13,229 bases of DNA from JADFNO01 sp965369945 (GTDB lineage: Bacteria > Planctomycetota > Phycisphaerae > Phycisphaerales > SM1A02): the NCBI GenBank assembly GCA_965369945.1, contig CBDUST010000106.1, positions 1 through 13,229 on the forward strand. Reading direction: 5' to 3'. A program made the position numbers and the translations under genes. This document shows positions 1 through 7,953 of this stretch, piece by piece (the first letter of the stretch is position 1; every line of letters begins with the position of its first letter). Below the pieces are notes generated by a model that saw nothing but the letters and a program-made list of their open reading frames with translations, did no database searches and had not been told where the DNA came from.

Positions 1-93
1 CGGGCAGGATGCCCATGCCACCGGAGCCGCTACGTCTTCAGTCGAACCGCTCTAGTAAAATAAATAGGTCAAAATCATACTGATGTTGCCTGT

Positions 94-122
94 TAGTATA
101 ATAAATACGATATATTATACTA
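94..122 (+). promoter_or_regulatory. AT-rich inverted repeat over a -10-like hexamer, upstream of the Fic gene
   Basis: The arms tagtataata (94-103) and tattatacta (113-122) are perfect 10-bp reverse complements separated by 9 nt. The left arm contains TATAAT at 97-102, an exact sigma-70 -10 hexamer; no good -35 lies 16-18 nt before it. A weaker alternative promoter is TTGCCT (86-91) with TATATT (111-116), spacer 19. The repeat ends 28 nt before the Fic start codon, so it could be an operator for a repressor or a short mRNA hairpin. The surrounding 50-125 is strikingly AT-rich compared with the rest of the window. Confidence 0.45.
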
Positions 123-137
123 TTGTGTTTCGCAAGT

Positions 138-143
138 GAAGGA
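138..143 (+). promoter_or_regulatory. Ribosome binding site that decides the Fic start
   Basis: GAAGGA at 138-143 sits 7 nt before the ATG at 151, which is ideal Shine-Dalgarno spacing. It overlaps the alternative GTG at 136, which has no such site of its own. This supports ATG 151 as the true start. Confidence 0.6.
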
Positions 144-150
144 CCCGACA

Positions 151-1308
151 ATGGACTCTTCTCGATTCTCGGACGCAAGTCCCGGCAATCTGGTTCGAAT
201 CTCAAGCCCAGATCCCGATTGGGCGTTTGTGCCAGATCCCCTCCCTCCTCGCTGGGAATTCCCTGTCAGGCTCTGGCCTCTCTTATCAGAAGCGAAAGCG
301 GCGCTCCAAAGGCTGGACGGCATTGGATCCTATCTGCCCAATCCAGAACTGCTGCTCATGCCACTACAGCAGCGTGAGGCCTTGCGATCATCGAGCCTAG
401 AAGGGACGTATGCAAGTCCCCATGAACTGTTGATGTTTGAGCTTCGCCCACGAAGCCCCAAGTCGACTTCGGATCAGGCGAATGCGTGGAGAGAAGTAGC
501 GAACTACCGCAACGCACTGCGACGAGGCTTTAACCAACTTCGGCAAGATCATCCTCTCTCGCTCCGGCTTATCTGCCAATTGCATGCGTGGTTGCTTGAG
601 GGCGTGAGAGGTAGAAGCAGGTCCGCAGGATCGTTTCGTCGGAACCATGTGCATGTAGGGTCAGATCGGCGATATGTTCCTCCACCAGCGCCCGCTACGA
701 AAGAGTGCCTCCACCTACTCGAACAACAACTACATGCCACTGACGATAAGTTCGATCCGCTTGTTCGTTGTTACTTCGTTCATTATCAGTTCGAGGCGAT
801 CCATCCGTTCCTTGATGGTAACGGCCGAGTTGGAAGACTACTCCTGTCACTCATGACATTCCGTTGGTGCCGTTTGTCTATGCCATGGCTCTACATGAGT
901 GCATTCTTCGAACGATACAAAGACGAATATATAGATGGGTTATTCAACGTGAGCGCGAGGGGTGATTGGGAAGGTTGGATCGAGTTCTGCCTTCGTGGAA
1001 CACTCTCCCAAGCTCAAGACTCCATGAGGCGGGCGGATCAACTGATCCGGCTCAAGGATCAGATGCACAAGCGACTCGACGGAGGTAGCGCACGGCTCCA
1101 CCAAATCATTGACAGTCTGTTCATTTCTCCGGTTGTCACGATCCCACAGCTGCGCCGACTATGTGGTGTCGTGTACCCGACCGCGAAAGCTGATGTTGAA
1201 CGACTGGTCAATGTGGGGATTCTGACCGTGATCCCAGACGTCAGGCCGAAGACGTTTTCGGCGCCTGAGATACTCAAGATTGCCTATGGCGAGAGCCAGG
1301 AATCGTAA
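151..1308 (+). CDS. Fic family protein (AMP-transferase, class II self-inhibited)
   Basis: Fic enzymes usually transfer AMP from ATP to a hydroxyl side chain of a target protein, acting in the cytoplasm as stress or growth modulators. The 385-aa protein carries the complete catalytic loop at 218-229, HPFLDGNGRVGR, matching HxFx(D/E)GNGRxxR, with catalytic His218 and the final Arg229. The N-terminal segment has SSSLEG at 80-85, matching the inhibitory (S/T)xxxE(G/N) helix whose Glu84 would block the ATP site, so this is a class II enzyme that needs no separate antitoxin. Residues about 313-375 resemble a winged helix (TIPQLRRLCGVVYPTAKADV), as in the Shewanella-type Fic proteins of similar length. 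ATG 151 is chosen over GTG 136 because of the GAAGGA site 7 nt upstream. No partner gene is adjacent; carB follows after 155 nt. The target is unknown. Confidence 0.93.
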   Translation: MDSSRFSDASPGNLVRISSPDPDWAFVPDPLPPRWEFPVRLWPLLSEAKAALQRLDGIGSYLPNPELLLMPLQQREALRSSSLEGTYASPHELLMFELRPRSPKSTSDQANAWREVANYRNALRRGFNQLRQDHPLSLRLICQLHAWLLEGVRGRSRSAGSFRRNHVHVGSDRRYVPPPAPATKECLHLLEQQLHATDDKFDPLVRCYFVHYQFEAIHPFLDGNGRVGRLLLSLMTFRWCRLSMPWLYMSAFFERYKDEYIDGLFNVSARGDWEGWIEFCLRGTLSQAQDSMRRADQLIRLKDQMHKRLDGGSARLHQIIDSLFISPVVTIPQLRRLCGVVYPTAKADVERLVNVGILTVIPDVRPKTFSAPEILKIAYGESQES

Positions 1309-1463
1309 GGACGTTCGATGATCGATCCGGCAGACCTCGTAGTCTCATGGTGATCGAGCACAGCGTTGGTGGTGACTTTCCTTATCGTCGGAGGTCCGTG
1401 CGGATGCCGAATTGAGTACGCCTGTGATGCGGCCTATTGTCACGGAGTTTGCGCCGATTCACC

Positions 1464-4400
1464 ATGCCCCGCCGTGATGACATCAACACGATTCTGATCC
1501 TGGGTTCCGGGCCGATCGTCATTGGCCAGGCCTGTGAGTTTGACTATTCCGGCACCCAGGCGTGCAAGGCCTTGCGGGAAGACGGCTACCGCATCGTCCT
1601 GGTCAACTCCAATCCTGCGACGATCATGACCGATCCGGAGTTCTCCGACCGGACCTATATCGAGCCCATCACGTCCGAGGCGGTCACCAAGATCATCGCC
1701 AAGGAGCAAGCCAACGGCACGCCGATCGATGCGCTGCTGCCGACGCTGGGCGGTCAAATCGCCCTGAACACCGCCTGCGCGCTGTATGACGATGGCACGC
1801 TCACCAAGTTCGGGATCGAGATGATCGGGGCGACGCGGGAGGTAATCGACCGTGCGGAGAATCGGGAGAAGTTCATCGCCGTGATCGAGTCGATAGGCTT
1901 GAAAGTTCCACGAGCGCTGACGGTGACGACTCTGGACGACGCTCGCAGGTTCCTGGACGAGATCGGGCTGCCCGCGATCATTCGGCCGGCGTTCACGATG
2001 GGCGGCATGGGCGGCGGGATTGCGTACAACCGAGCTGAATTCGAAGACTTGGTCCGAGGCGGGATCGCAGCATCGATGATCGGCCAGATCGAGATCGATC
2101 AGTCCGTAATCGGGTGGAAGGAATATGAACTGGAAGTTGTTCGCGATCACAAAGACAACTGCGTAATCGTCTGCGGCATCGAGAACATCGACGCAATGGG
2201 CGTCCACACCGGCGATTCGATCACCGTTGCGCCGATCCTGACGTTGTCCGACAAGGAATACCAACGAATGCGCGATGCAGCGATCGCCATCATGCGAGCG
2301 ATCGGCGTCGATACCGGCGGATCAAACGTCCAATTCGCAATCAACCCGCGTGACGGCGAGATGGTGGTCGTCGAGATGAATCCGCGTGTCTCGCGCAGCT
2401 CAGCTTTGGCCTCCAAGGCGACGGGTTTTCCCATCGCGCGGATCGCTGCCAAGCTCGCGGTCGGCTACTCGCTGGATGAACTGCGCAACGACATCACGGA
2501 AACCACTAGCGCCTGCTTCGAGCCTTCCATCGATTACGTGGTTACGAAGATGCCGCGCTGGACATTTGAGAAATTCCCCGAAGCGGATGAAACGTTGACC
2601 ACGCAGATGAAATCAGTCGGCGAGGCGATGAGTATCGGCAGAACGTTCAAGGAGAGCTTGCAAAAGGCGATCCGTTCGATGGAGGTGAAGCGCTTCGGAC
2701 TGGGGCTGGATCGCAACGATCATTGGTTGCTAGCCAAGCGAGCAAGCGCCGGCGCTGGGTCGGATGAGGCAGAATCGATCATGGCTGCGGACGGATCGAC
2801 TGTCGCATGGCCGGTGCCCGAAGAGACGCTGGTTCGCAAGCTAAGCGTTCCAAGCCAGGGTCGGCTGTATTACATCCGTTATGCGATGAAAATGGGCTGG
2901 ACGATTCAGCGGATCGCTTCGCTCACTCACATTGATCCGTGGTTCCTGGATCAAATCCAGCAGCTCGTCGAATTTGAAGACGAGCTGTTTTCATATGAGC
3001 GACTCGACGATCTGCCCCGCGATGTCCTGTTCAAGGCCAAGCAGTTGGGGTACTCCGATCCGCAGTTGGCGTACGTGTATCTCGATGAGATTTCGACGGA
3101 GGCGATTCTGCAAGTCCGCGAGCACCGCAAGCGTCTGAACATCGAGCCTGTATATAAGCTCGTGGACACGTGCGCCGCTGAGTTTGAAGCGCTGACGCCA
3201 TACTACTACTCGACGTACGAAACACCGTATATAGCCCCGGGCTTGCCCGGGGTTTCGTGCGATGACGAAATCCGCGTCACCGATCGCCCCAAAATCATCA
3301 TCCTCGGCGGTGGACCCAACCGCATCGGCCAGGGCATCGAGTTTGACTATTGCTGCTGCCAGGCTGCGTTCGCGTGCCGTGAGATGGACTTCGAGTCGGT
3401 GATGATCAACTCGAATCCGGAGACGGTGAGCACGGATTTCGATACGTCCGACTTCCTGTTCTTCGAGCCGTTGACGTTGGAAGACACGCTCAACGTCATG
3501 GAGCGGCTCAACGGCGGCGGGCTGGACGTGCCTGATCGGAGCGGCAAGGTCGCCGGCTGCATTGTCCAGTTCGGTGGTCAGACGCCGCTCAATCTCGCGC
3601 ACGGCCTGGTGAAAGCGGGCGTTCCGCTCATCGGCACTGATCTGGATTCAATCGATCTGGCGGAGGATCGCGATCGGTTCAAAGTGATGCTCGATGAGTT
3701 GGGCATGACTCAGCCGACCAACGGAATCGCCTATTCGCTGGACGAAGCGGTCACCATCGCTGATCGAATTGGCTACCCAGTTCTCGTTCGGCCGAGCTAT
3801 GTGTTGGGCGGGCGGGGAATGGAGACGTGCTTTGATGACACAGCTCTGCGCCGGTATATGCGCACGGCGGTGGATGTCTCAGAGTTGGCCAATGCCCCCG
3901 TGCTAATCGACAGGTTTCTATCCGAAGCGATCGAAGTGGATGTGGATGTGGTCGCCGACTTTGGAGAAGGGATCAATGGACCGGAGGCGGCAGCAACGGC
4001 GCTGATTTGCGGCGTGATGGAGCATATTGAAGAGGCGGGGATTCACTCGGGCGACTCGGCGTGCACGATCCCGCCCTATTCGCTTCGGCCTGTGGTGGTC
4101 GATCAGATCAAGGAAACTGCACGTCGATTGGCTCAGCGCCTCAATGTTCGCGGTTTGATGAACGTGCAGATGGCGGTCAAGAACGACGAGGTCTACATCC
4201 TGGAGGTGAATCCACGAGCTTCACGAACCGTGCCCTTCGTCTCGAAGTCCAAAGGCCAGTCGTGGGCCCGCGTTGCCGCCAAGGTGATGATGGGCGCGTC
4301 GCTTACGGAGTTAGGTGTCGAGGAAATCCCCGATGCGGGATTCTTCTCGGTAAAAGAATCAGTCTTTCCCTTCGCGCGATTTCCGGGGGTGGACGTGATC

Positions 4401-4964
4401 CTGGGCCCGGAAATGCGCTCGACCGGCGAAGTGATGGGTGTTGACCGATCACTTCCGATCGCGTTGGCGAAAGCGCAAATGGGGGCTGGGATCGTCTTGC
4501 CGACCGAGGGGAACGTTTTCCTTTCCGTTCGCGATTCCGACAAATCGCACTGTGTGCAGTTCACTCGGACATTGGTCTCACTTGGGTTTACTGTTTATAC
4601 GACTGAGGGCACGCACGAACTGTTACAGGAATACTCGGTGGATACGGTTATCCTGCGGAAGATTTCCGAAGGGGCTCGGCCGAACATTCTCGACAAGATC
4701 GCCAATGGCGAGATTGATTTGATCATCAACACACCGACGCGAAAAGGCGCTCACACCGACGAGGGGAAGATTCGAGCGACGGCGGTTCGAGCGGGCGTGC
4801 CGATGATCACGACCATCACGGGCGCCGATGCGATCGTCCAGGCAATCGTCGCTCTGCGGGCCGGAGCATGGTCGGTGGCTGCATTGCAGGATTATTTTCC
4901 AGACGCACCCGAGGTATCGGTTGTGACGCGCCAAAGAGCGGGCCAGCCGACGCAGGTGTCGTAG
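1464..4964 (+). CDS. carB: Carbamoyl-phosphate synthase large subunit
   Basis: CarB makes carbamoyl phosphate from bicarbonate, two ATP and ammonia supplied by the glutaminase subunit CarA, feeding pyrimidine and arginine synthesis in the cytoplasm. The 1166-aa protein shows the duplicated synthetase layout. The N-half opens with LGSGPIVIGQACEFDYSG (13-30) and has PAFTMGGMGGG (175-185) and EMNPRVSRSSALASKATG (304-321). A linker/oligomerisation region spans about 420-600. The C-half has LGGGPNRIGQGIEFDYC (614-630), RPSYVLGGRGME (776-787) and EVNPRASRTVPFVSKSKG (914-931). An MGS-like allosteric domain follows from about 1012; Ser1021, Lys1027, Thr1047, Thr1050 and Lys1066 align with residues I recall as lining the E. 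coli UMP/IMP pocket, so UMP control is plausible. It is about 90 residues longer than E. coli CarB (1073), through extra segments near 425-460, 587-606, 683-693 and 834-846. ATG 1464 starts the conserved N-terminus; the upstream TTG at 1437 does not. carA is not in the window. Confidence 0.98.
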   Translation: MPRRDDINTILILGSGPIVIGQACEFDYSGTQACKALREDGYRIVLVNSNPATIMTDPEFSDRTYIEPITSEAVTKIIAKEQANGTPIDALLPTLGGQIALNTACALYDDGTLTKFGIEMIGATREVIDRAENREKFIAVIESIGLKVPRALTVTTLDDARRFLDEIGLPAIIRPAFTMGGMGGGIAYNRAEFEDLVRGGIAASMIGQIEIDQSVIGWKEYELEVVRDHKDNCVIVCGIENIDAMGVHTGDSITVAPILTLSDKEYQRMRDAAIAIMRAIGVDTGGSNVQFAINPRDGEMVVVEMNPRVSRSSALASKATGFPIARIAAKLAVGYSLDELRNDITETTSACFEPSIDYVVTKMPRWTFEKFPEADETLTTQMKSVGEAMSIGRTFKESLQKAIRSMEVKRFGLGLDRNDHWLLAKRASAGAGSDEAESIMAADGSTVAWPVPEETLVRKLSVPSQGRLYYIRYAMKMGWTIQRIASLTHIDPWFLDQIQQLVEFEDELFSYERLDDLPRDVLFKAKQLGYSDPQLAYVYLDEISTEAILQVREHRKRLNIEPVYKLVDTCAAEFEALTPYYYSTYETPYIAPGLPGVSCDDEIRVTDRPKIIILGGGPNRIGQGIEFDYCCCQAAFACREMDFESVMINSNPETVSTDFDTSDFLFFEPLTLEDTLNVMERLNGGGLDVPDRSGKVAGCIVQFGGQTPLNLAHGLVKAGVPLIGTDLDSIDLAEDRDRFKVMLDELGMTQPTNGIAYSLDEAVTIADRIGYPVLVRPSYVLGGRGMETCFDDTALRRYMRTAVDVSELANAPVLIDRFLSEAIEVDVDVVADFGEGINGPEAAATALICGVMEHIEEAGIHSGDSACTIPPYSLRPVVVDQIKETARRLAQRLNVRGLMNVQMAVKNDEVYILEVNPRASRTVPFVSKSKGQSWARVAAKVMMGASLTELGVEEIPDAGFFSVKESVFPFARFPGVDVILGPEMRSTGEVMGVDRSLPIALAKAQMGAGIVLPTEGNVFLSVRDSDKSHCVQFTRTLVSLGFTVYTTEGTHELLQEYSVDTVILRKISEGARPNILDKIANGEIDLIINTPTRKGAHTDEGKIRATAVRAGVPMITTITGADAIVQAIVALRAGAWSVAALQDYFPDAPEVSVVTRQRAGQPTQVS
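3235..3252 (+). repeat. GC hairpin inside carB, like the intergenic hairpin repeats
   Basis: ccccgggc (3235-3242) and gcccgggg (3245-3252) are perfect 8-bp reverse complements separated by only tt, preceded by tag and followed by ttt. The bases encode APGLPG plus part of Val597, in the linker between the two synthetase halves. The sequence tagccccgggcttgcccgg matches, with two single-base gaps, the reverse complement of the intergenic hairpin at 7701-7719 together with its flank. It is probably a dispersed hairpin repeat that became coding sequence. Confidence 0.6.
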
Positions 4965-4988
4965 TAGCAAGCAAGTCTGGCTAGAATA

Positions 4989-6395
4989 ATGTCTATGACC
5001 AGCAGCGGGGGATATGAATGGCTGCTGACTGCGATCGGTGCAGCGCTCGGCGTCATCGGTCTGGCGGTCGCGCTGTGGGCACTCTTTTGGGATCGATCGC
5101 GCGGCAGAAAACGCTGCCCGAAGTGCTGGTACGACATGAGCGCAGCGCCCGGGCTTTGCTGTAGCGAGTGCGGCCACACTGTACGGAACGAAAAAGGGTT
5201 GTGTCGTACACAGCGACGTTGGCGGTGGATCGCTCTGACCGCAGTCATGTTTTTGGGCTGCTACGTCGTGACTTCCCAGAGAGTCAGGGGCCGGGGCTGG
5301 ATAGCGCTTGTTCCAACTTCCGTTCTGATATACACGATGCCGCAATTGGAGAACAAGAATAAGAATCTGTACGGGGAGCTCATCGAGCGAATGGACGCAG
5401 ACCATCTCTGGCAATGGCAGTGGGAGTGGCTGCTTGATCGGTGCGTGGGCGATGACCCGCCATGGGACTTGACGATCAAGACCCGAGATTCATGGCCGTC
5501 GGAGAGTGACGTTTGGTTTTCCGTTGAATGGAGTAGACGATCAACAAGAGTGTCCTGGTTAAACAGTGCGACGATAACCGCGGCAGTACGACCACCTGCT
5601 ACATCCAGCGAACTGCGACCTATTCCAGAGAAGGCTTCGCCGTTTGCCCTTGGGCGAGTTGATTCTGGTATCTACCCTTGGACCGAGTTATTCCGAGTCG
5701 ATCCGACACATGATAAGCCGCTCACACTTCGTTGTGATGTGGAGTTCAGCGTTCGCCACAGTCCTGGGCTGAATCCCGCGGGTTTTCGGTGGGCGCGCTT
5801 TAATGCTCAGTCGGGCGCATGGCCGACGCTGCCTCGTCCGCCAGCAACGAAGCCGTTACGGGATCCGCCGATAGCAACATGTAGGGCAAGCGCGAGCACG
5901 TCACTCACAACAGTGGAGTCAACCGGCGATCTGATCGAGTCGGTCACGTCGCCGGGTCTAGATGATCTTGTAGCGAAGAGCATCGTGCTGCGGGCGCTTC
6001 CGCAAGGGCTCTATTTTCACCTTGAGCAAGGGTCGTTCGATGGCCTGGAGGACTTGACTCTCGGCCTCGTTATAGAGGTGCTGCTTCATGAGAAGGTCAT
6101 CGCGACCGGCGCAACGATCATCGATCCACGCGTGTGGATGGGCGGATCGGTGAGAATTCCCGTCACCGACTACGAGCGGGTTCTTGACCTGCTGGAACCC
6201 GGCGAGGAGAACTTGACGGTCAACATTCGCGGCGAGGCAGCCGTAGCACTTGTAAAGTCATCGAGCCAGCGTTGCTGGACGGGCTCGTGTTCATTACCTC
6301 TTCGCTGGGAGCAGCGCGACGATTTGCAGTTGGCTTATTGGGCGGTGGAAAGTGCACGCCCTTTGTCGCTCGCGATCGATCCTAGGTCTCAGTGA
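4989..6395 (+). CDS. Hypothetical membrane protein with zinc ribbon
   Basis: I do not recognise a named function. The 468-aa protein begins with a hydrophobic segment (about 11-33), then a four-cysteine zinc ribbon CPKCWYDM (43-50) with a second CxxC at 58-61 (Cys43, Cys46, Cys58, Cys61), then basic residues and two more hydrophobic stretches (about 79-95 and 103-117). The remaining 350 residues look soluble, with Trp-rich and beta-like segments and no motif I can name. Single-membrane-anchor proteins with this kind of ribbon recur, to my knowledge, in planctomycetes without assigned roles; the ribbon may bind a nucleic acid or a protein at the membrane. It starts 24 nt after carB stops and ends 38 nt before the nuoH ATG, so it may be co-transcribed with both. 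ATG 4989 and ATG 4995 are equally plausible starts; neither has a clear ribosome binding site. Confidence 0.85.
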   Translation: MSMTSSGGYEWLLTAIGAALGVIGLAVALWALFWDRSRGRKRCPKCWYDMSAAPGLCCSECGHTVRNEKGLCRTQRRWRWIALTAVMFLGCYVVTSQRVRGRGWIALVPTSVLIYTMPQLENKNKNLYGELIERMDADHLWQWQWEWLLDRCVGDDPPWDLTIKTRDSWPSESDVWFSVEWSRRSTRVSWLNSATITAAVRPPATSSELRPIPEKASPFALGRVDSGIYPWTELFRVDPTHDKPLTLRCDVEFSVRHSPGLNPAGFRWARFNAQSGAWPTLPRPPATKPLRDPPIATCRASASTSLTTVESTGDLIESVTSPGLDDLVAKSIVLRALPQGLYFHLEQGSFDGLEDLTLGLVIEVLLHEKVIATGATIIDPRVWMGGSVRIPVTDYERVLDLLEPGEENLTVNIRGEAAVALVKSSSQRCWTGSCSLPLRWEQRDDLQLAYWAVESARPLSLAIDPRSQ

Positions 6396-6433
6396 TCGCC
6401 TTCACCGGCCCAAGCCGATACACTGCTCGCCCC

Positions 6434-7663
6434 ATGCCCGATTGGCTCCCCGCATTCATCACGCCGCAGCTGATTGCCTCCGTGACGGTGATCCTGGTGA
6501 TCATTCATCTGATCGCCGTGGGAGCGCTATATCTAGTTCTGCTGGAGCGGAAACTGTCTGCGTGGATGCAAGATCGTCTTGGACCCAACCGCGTCGGTCC
6601 GCTCGGCTTACTGCAACCGATCGCCGATGCGCTCAAGCTCATCGTGAAGGAAGATTTCATTCCCGCCAAGGCTGATCGTGTGTTATTCATTATCGCGCCA
6701 GCTCTGGCGGTGATCCCCGCCCTGATCAGCTTCGCGATCATCCCCTGGGCAGGTACGCTCAAAATCGGTTCCGAGTCGATCAAGATCGTCGCAGCCGATG
6801 TGAACATCGGGATTGTCTACGTCGTCGCGATCACCGCGCTGGGTGTGTACGGCATTGCGCTGGCCGGCTGGGCGTCGAATAACAAATACTCGTTCTTCGG
6901 CGGCTTACGAGCCACAGCCCAGATGATCAGCTACGAAATCCCCATGGGCTTAGCCATCCTGGCCATGATCCTCACCGCTGGGACCGTTCGACCGGGCGAG
7001 ATGATCGAGCAGCAACTGGCCGGCCAATGGTTCGTGATTCACCAGCCGATCGCGGCGCTGCTGTTCTACGTCTGCATGCTCGCCGAAACCAACCGGCTGC
7101 CGTTTGATCTGGCCGAGGCGGAGACAGAACTCGTCGGCGGATTCCACACCGAGTATTCCTCGATGAAATGGGTGTTGTTCTTCCTGGCTGAGTATGGACA
7201 CATCATCATCGGCAGCGCCTTCTTCACCGTGCTCTTCCTCGGCGGCTGGTCGATCAATCCGCTCTGGGGGCTTGATCTACCGATGGCGGGCGGTGTGGGC
7301 ATGATCCTGCTTCAATTCGGCGTCGTCATGGGCAAGGTCTTCGCAGTGGTTTGTTTGACGATGGCTGTTCGTTGGACCTTGCCGCGATTTCGATACGATC
7401 AACTCATGCGGCTAGCGTGGGAGGGGATGATCCCAACGGCGCTATTCGTACTGCTGGTGACGAGCTTCGTCGTCTTCATGGGATGGATGCATCTGATGTG
7501 GCTGGCGTCACTGATCATGGTGATCGTGATCTGGCTGGTGCGGCCCATGTTGCCGCGCCAAGCTGACCCCAATCATCGAGTGGAGTTACTGGGAAGCCGG
7601 TTCAGCCCCAAGACGCACGAGGCTTTGCTCAGCTCGCCCGTCGAGCCGCGCGGCGTGGATTGA
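6434..7663 (+). CDS. nuoH: NADH-quinone oxidoreductase subunit H
   Basis: NuoH is the ND1-type membrane subunit of respiratory complex I; it forms much of the quinone-binding chamber and links the peripheral arm to the proton-pumping arm. The 409-aa protein has ERKLSAWMQDRLGPNRVGP (38-56), the first ND1 signature GLLQPIADALK (58-68), SYEIPMGL (166-173) and the second signature RLPFDLAEAETELVGGFHTE (221-240). Eight or nine membrane segments are visible, for example about 14-37, 82-105, 124-145, 246-270, 285-310 and 332-370. The C-terminal tail after residue 370 is soluble and longer than in E. coli (325 aa). A GTG at 6392 overlaps the previous stop codon as GTGA and would add 14 residues; ATG 6434 is preferred because the added stretch has no membrane character. 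No other nuo gene flanks it. Confidence 0.97.
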   Translation: MPDWLPAFITPQLIASVTVILVIIHLIAVGALYLVLLERKLSAWMQDRLGPNRVGPLGLLQPIADALKLIVKEDFIPAKADRVLFIIAPALAVIPALISFAIIPWAGTLKIGSESIKIVAADVNIGIVYVVAITALGVYGIALAGWASNNKYSFFGGLRATAQMISYEIPMGLAILAMILTAGTVRPGEMIEQQLAGQWFVIHQPIAALLFYVCMLAETNRLPFDLAEAETELVGGFHTEYSSMKWVLFFLAEYGHIIIGSAFFTVLFLGGWSINPLWGLDLPMAGGVGMILLQFGVVMGKVFAVVCLTMAVRWTLPRFRYDQLMRLAWEGMIPTALFVLLVTSFVVFMGWMHLMWLASLIMVIVIWLVRPMLPRQADPNHRVELLGSRFSPKTHEALLSSPVEPRGVD

Positions 7664-7700
7664 GACTGTTCCGTTGCAAGACCTGCGTCGATACGAAGAG

Positions 7701-7719
7701 CACCGGGTCAAGCCCGGTG
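7701..7719. repeat. Intergenic hairpin repeat (TAGCC-led family)
   Basis: caccggg (7701-7707) and cccggtg (7713-7719) form a perfect 7-bp stem with a 5-nt loop, 38 nt after the nuoH stop. On the minus strand it reads tagccaccgggcttgacccg, nearly the same as the hairpin inside carB at 3235-3252. It has no T-tract on the plus strand, so it is better read as a dispersed hairpin repeat than as a classical terminator. Confidence 0.6.
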
Positions 7720-7758
7720 GCTAAACCTTGCCACGATGCCACGATGCCATCCCAACGA

Positions 7759-7797
7759 ACAGGCGCCGATCGTGTCGGAGCTTCGACCGGCGCCTGT
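7759..7797 (+). terminator. Hairpin terminator candidate after nuoH
   Basis: acaggcgccg (7759-7768) and cggcgcctgt (7788-7797) are perfect 10-bp reverse complements. The loop contains a nested stem, gtcg (7774-7777) with cgac (7784-7787), stacked directly on the outer stem. Only a weak T run follows (ctagttta), so any termination would be of the T-poor kind. It lies between the convergent nuoH and arsS genes and could serve both. Confidence 0.55.
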
Positions 7798-7893
7798 CTA
7801 GTTTACGTTGAGTTACCAGGGAGTTCCTGCCAAGGTCGTCCCGCTATACTCTAGGGAACCAACCCCCCTTCGCACAAGTCAATTCCAAAATCA

Positions 7894-7910
7894 GTTTGCA
7901 AATTGTAAAC
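7894..7910. other. Imperfect 17-nt palindrome downstream of arsS
   Basis: gtttgcaaattgtaaac is symmetric in seven of eight base pairs around its centre. It lies 44 nt beyond the arsS stop codon, with no gene starting next to it. A -10-like TATACT is at 7845-7850 on the plus strand, but without a matching -35. It could be a protein-binding site or chance; nothing else is visible in 7798-7953. Confidence 0.2.
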
Positions 7911-7953
7911 GAGTGTTGCCGAGGCGCACTACGTTGAACCGGAGTGTGTGCGA

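Noticed and set aside
136..150. GTG start for the Fic gene
   Set aside because: It has no upstream Shine-Dalgarno; the GAAGGA at 138-143 is correctly spaced for ATG 151 instead.
151..1308. Two-gene toxin-antitoxin module
   Set aside because: The inhibitory SxxxEG motif lies inside the Fic protein itself and no small antitoxin gene is adjacent.
1309..1463. Regulatory hairpin before carB (gacctc at 1333-1338 with gaggtc at 1391-1396)
   Set aside because: Six base pairs around a 52-nt loop is not significant; no riboswitch-like or attenuator-like structure was recognisable.
1440..2264. Minus-strand 274-codon open frame antisense to carB
   Set aside because: It lies wholly under strongly conserved CarB motifs; the Asp/Arg-rich product is typical of antisense reading of GC-rich genes.
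4623..5414. Minus-strand 263-codon open frame spanning the end of carB and the next gene
   Set aside because: It covers the CarB allosteric domain and the zinc-ribbon protein in antisense and shows no domain.
7729..7749. Short tandem repeat tgccacga
   Set aside because: About two and a half copies of 8 bp; too short to distinguish from chance slippage and without visible function.
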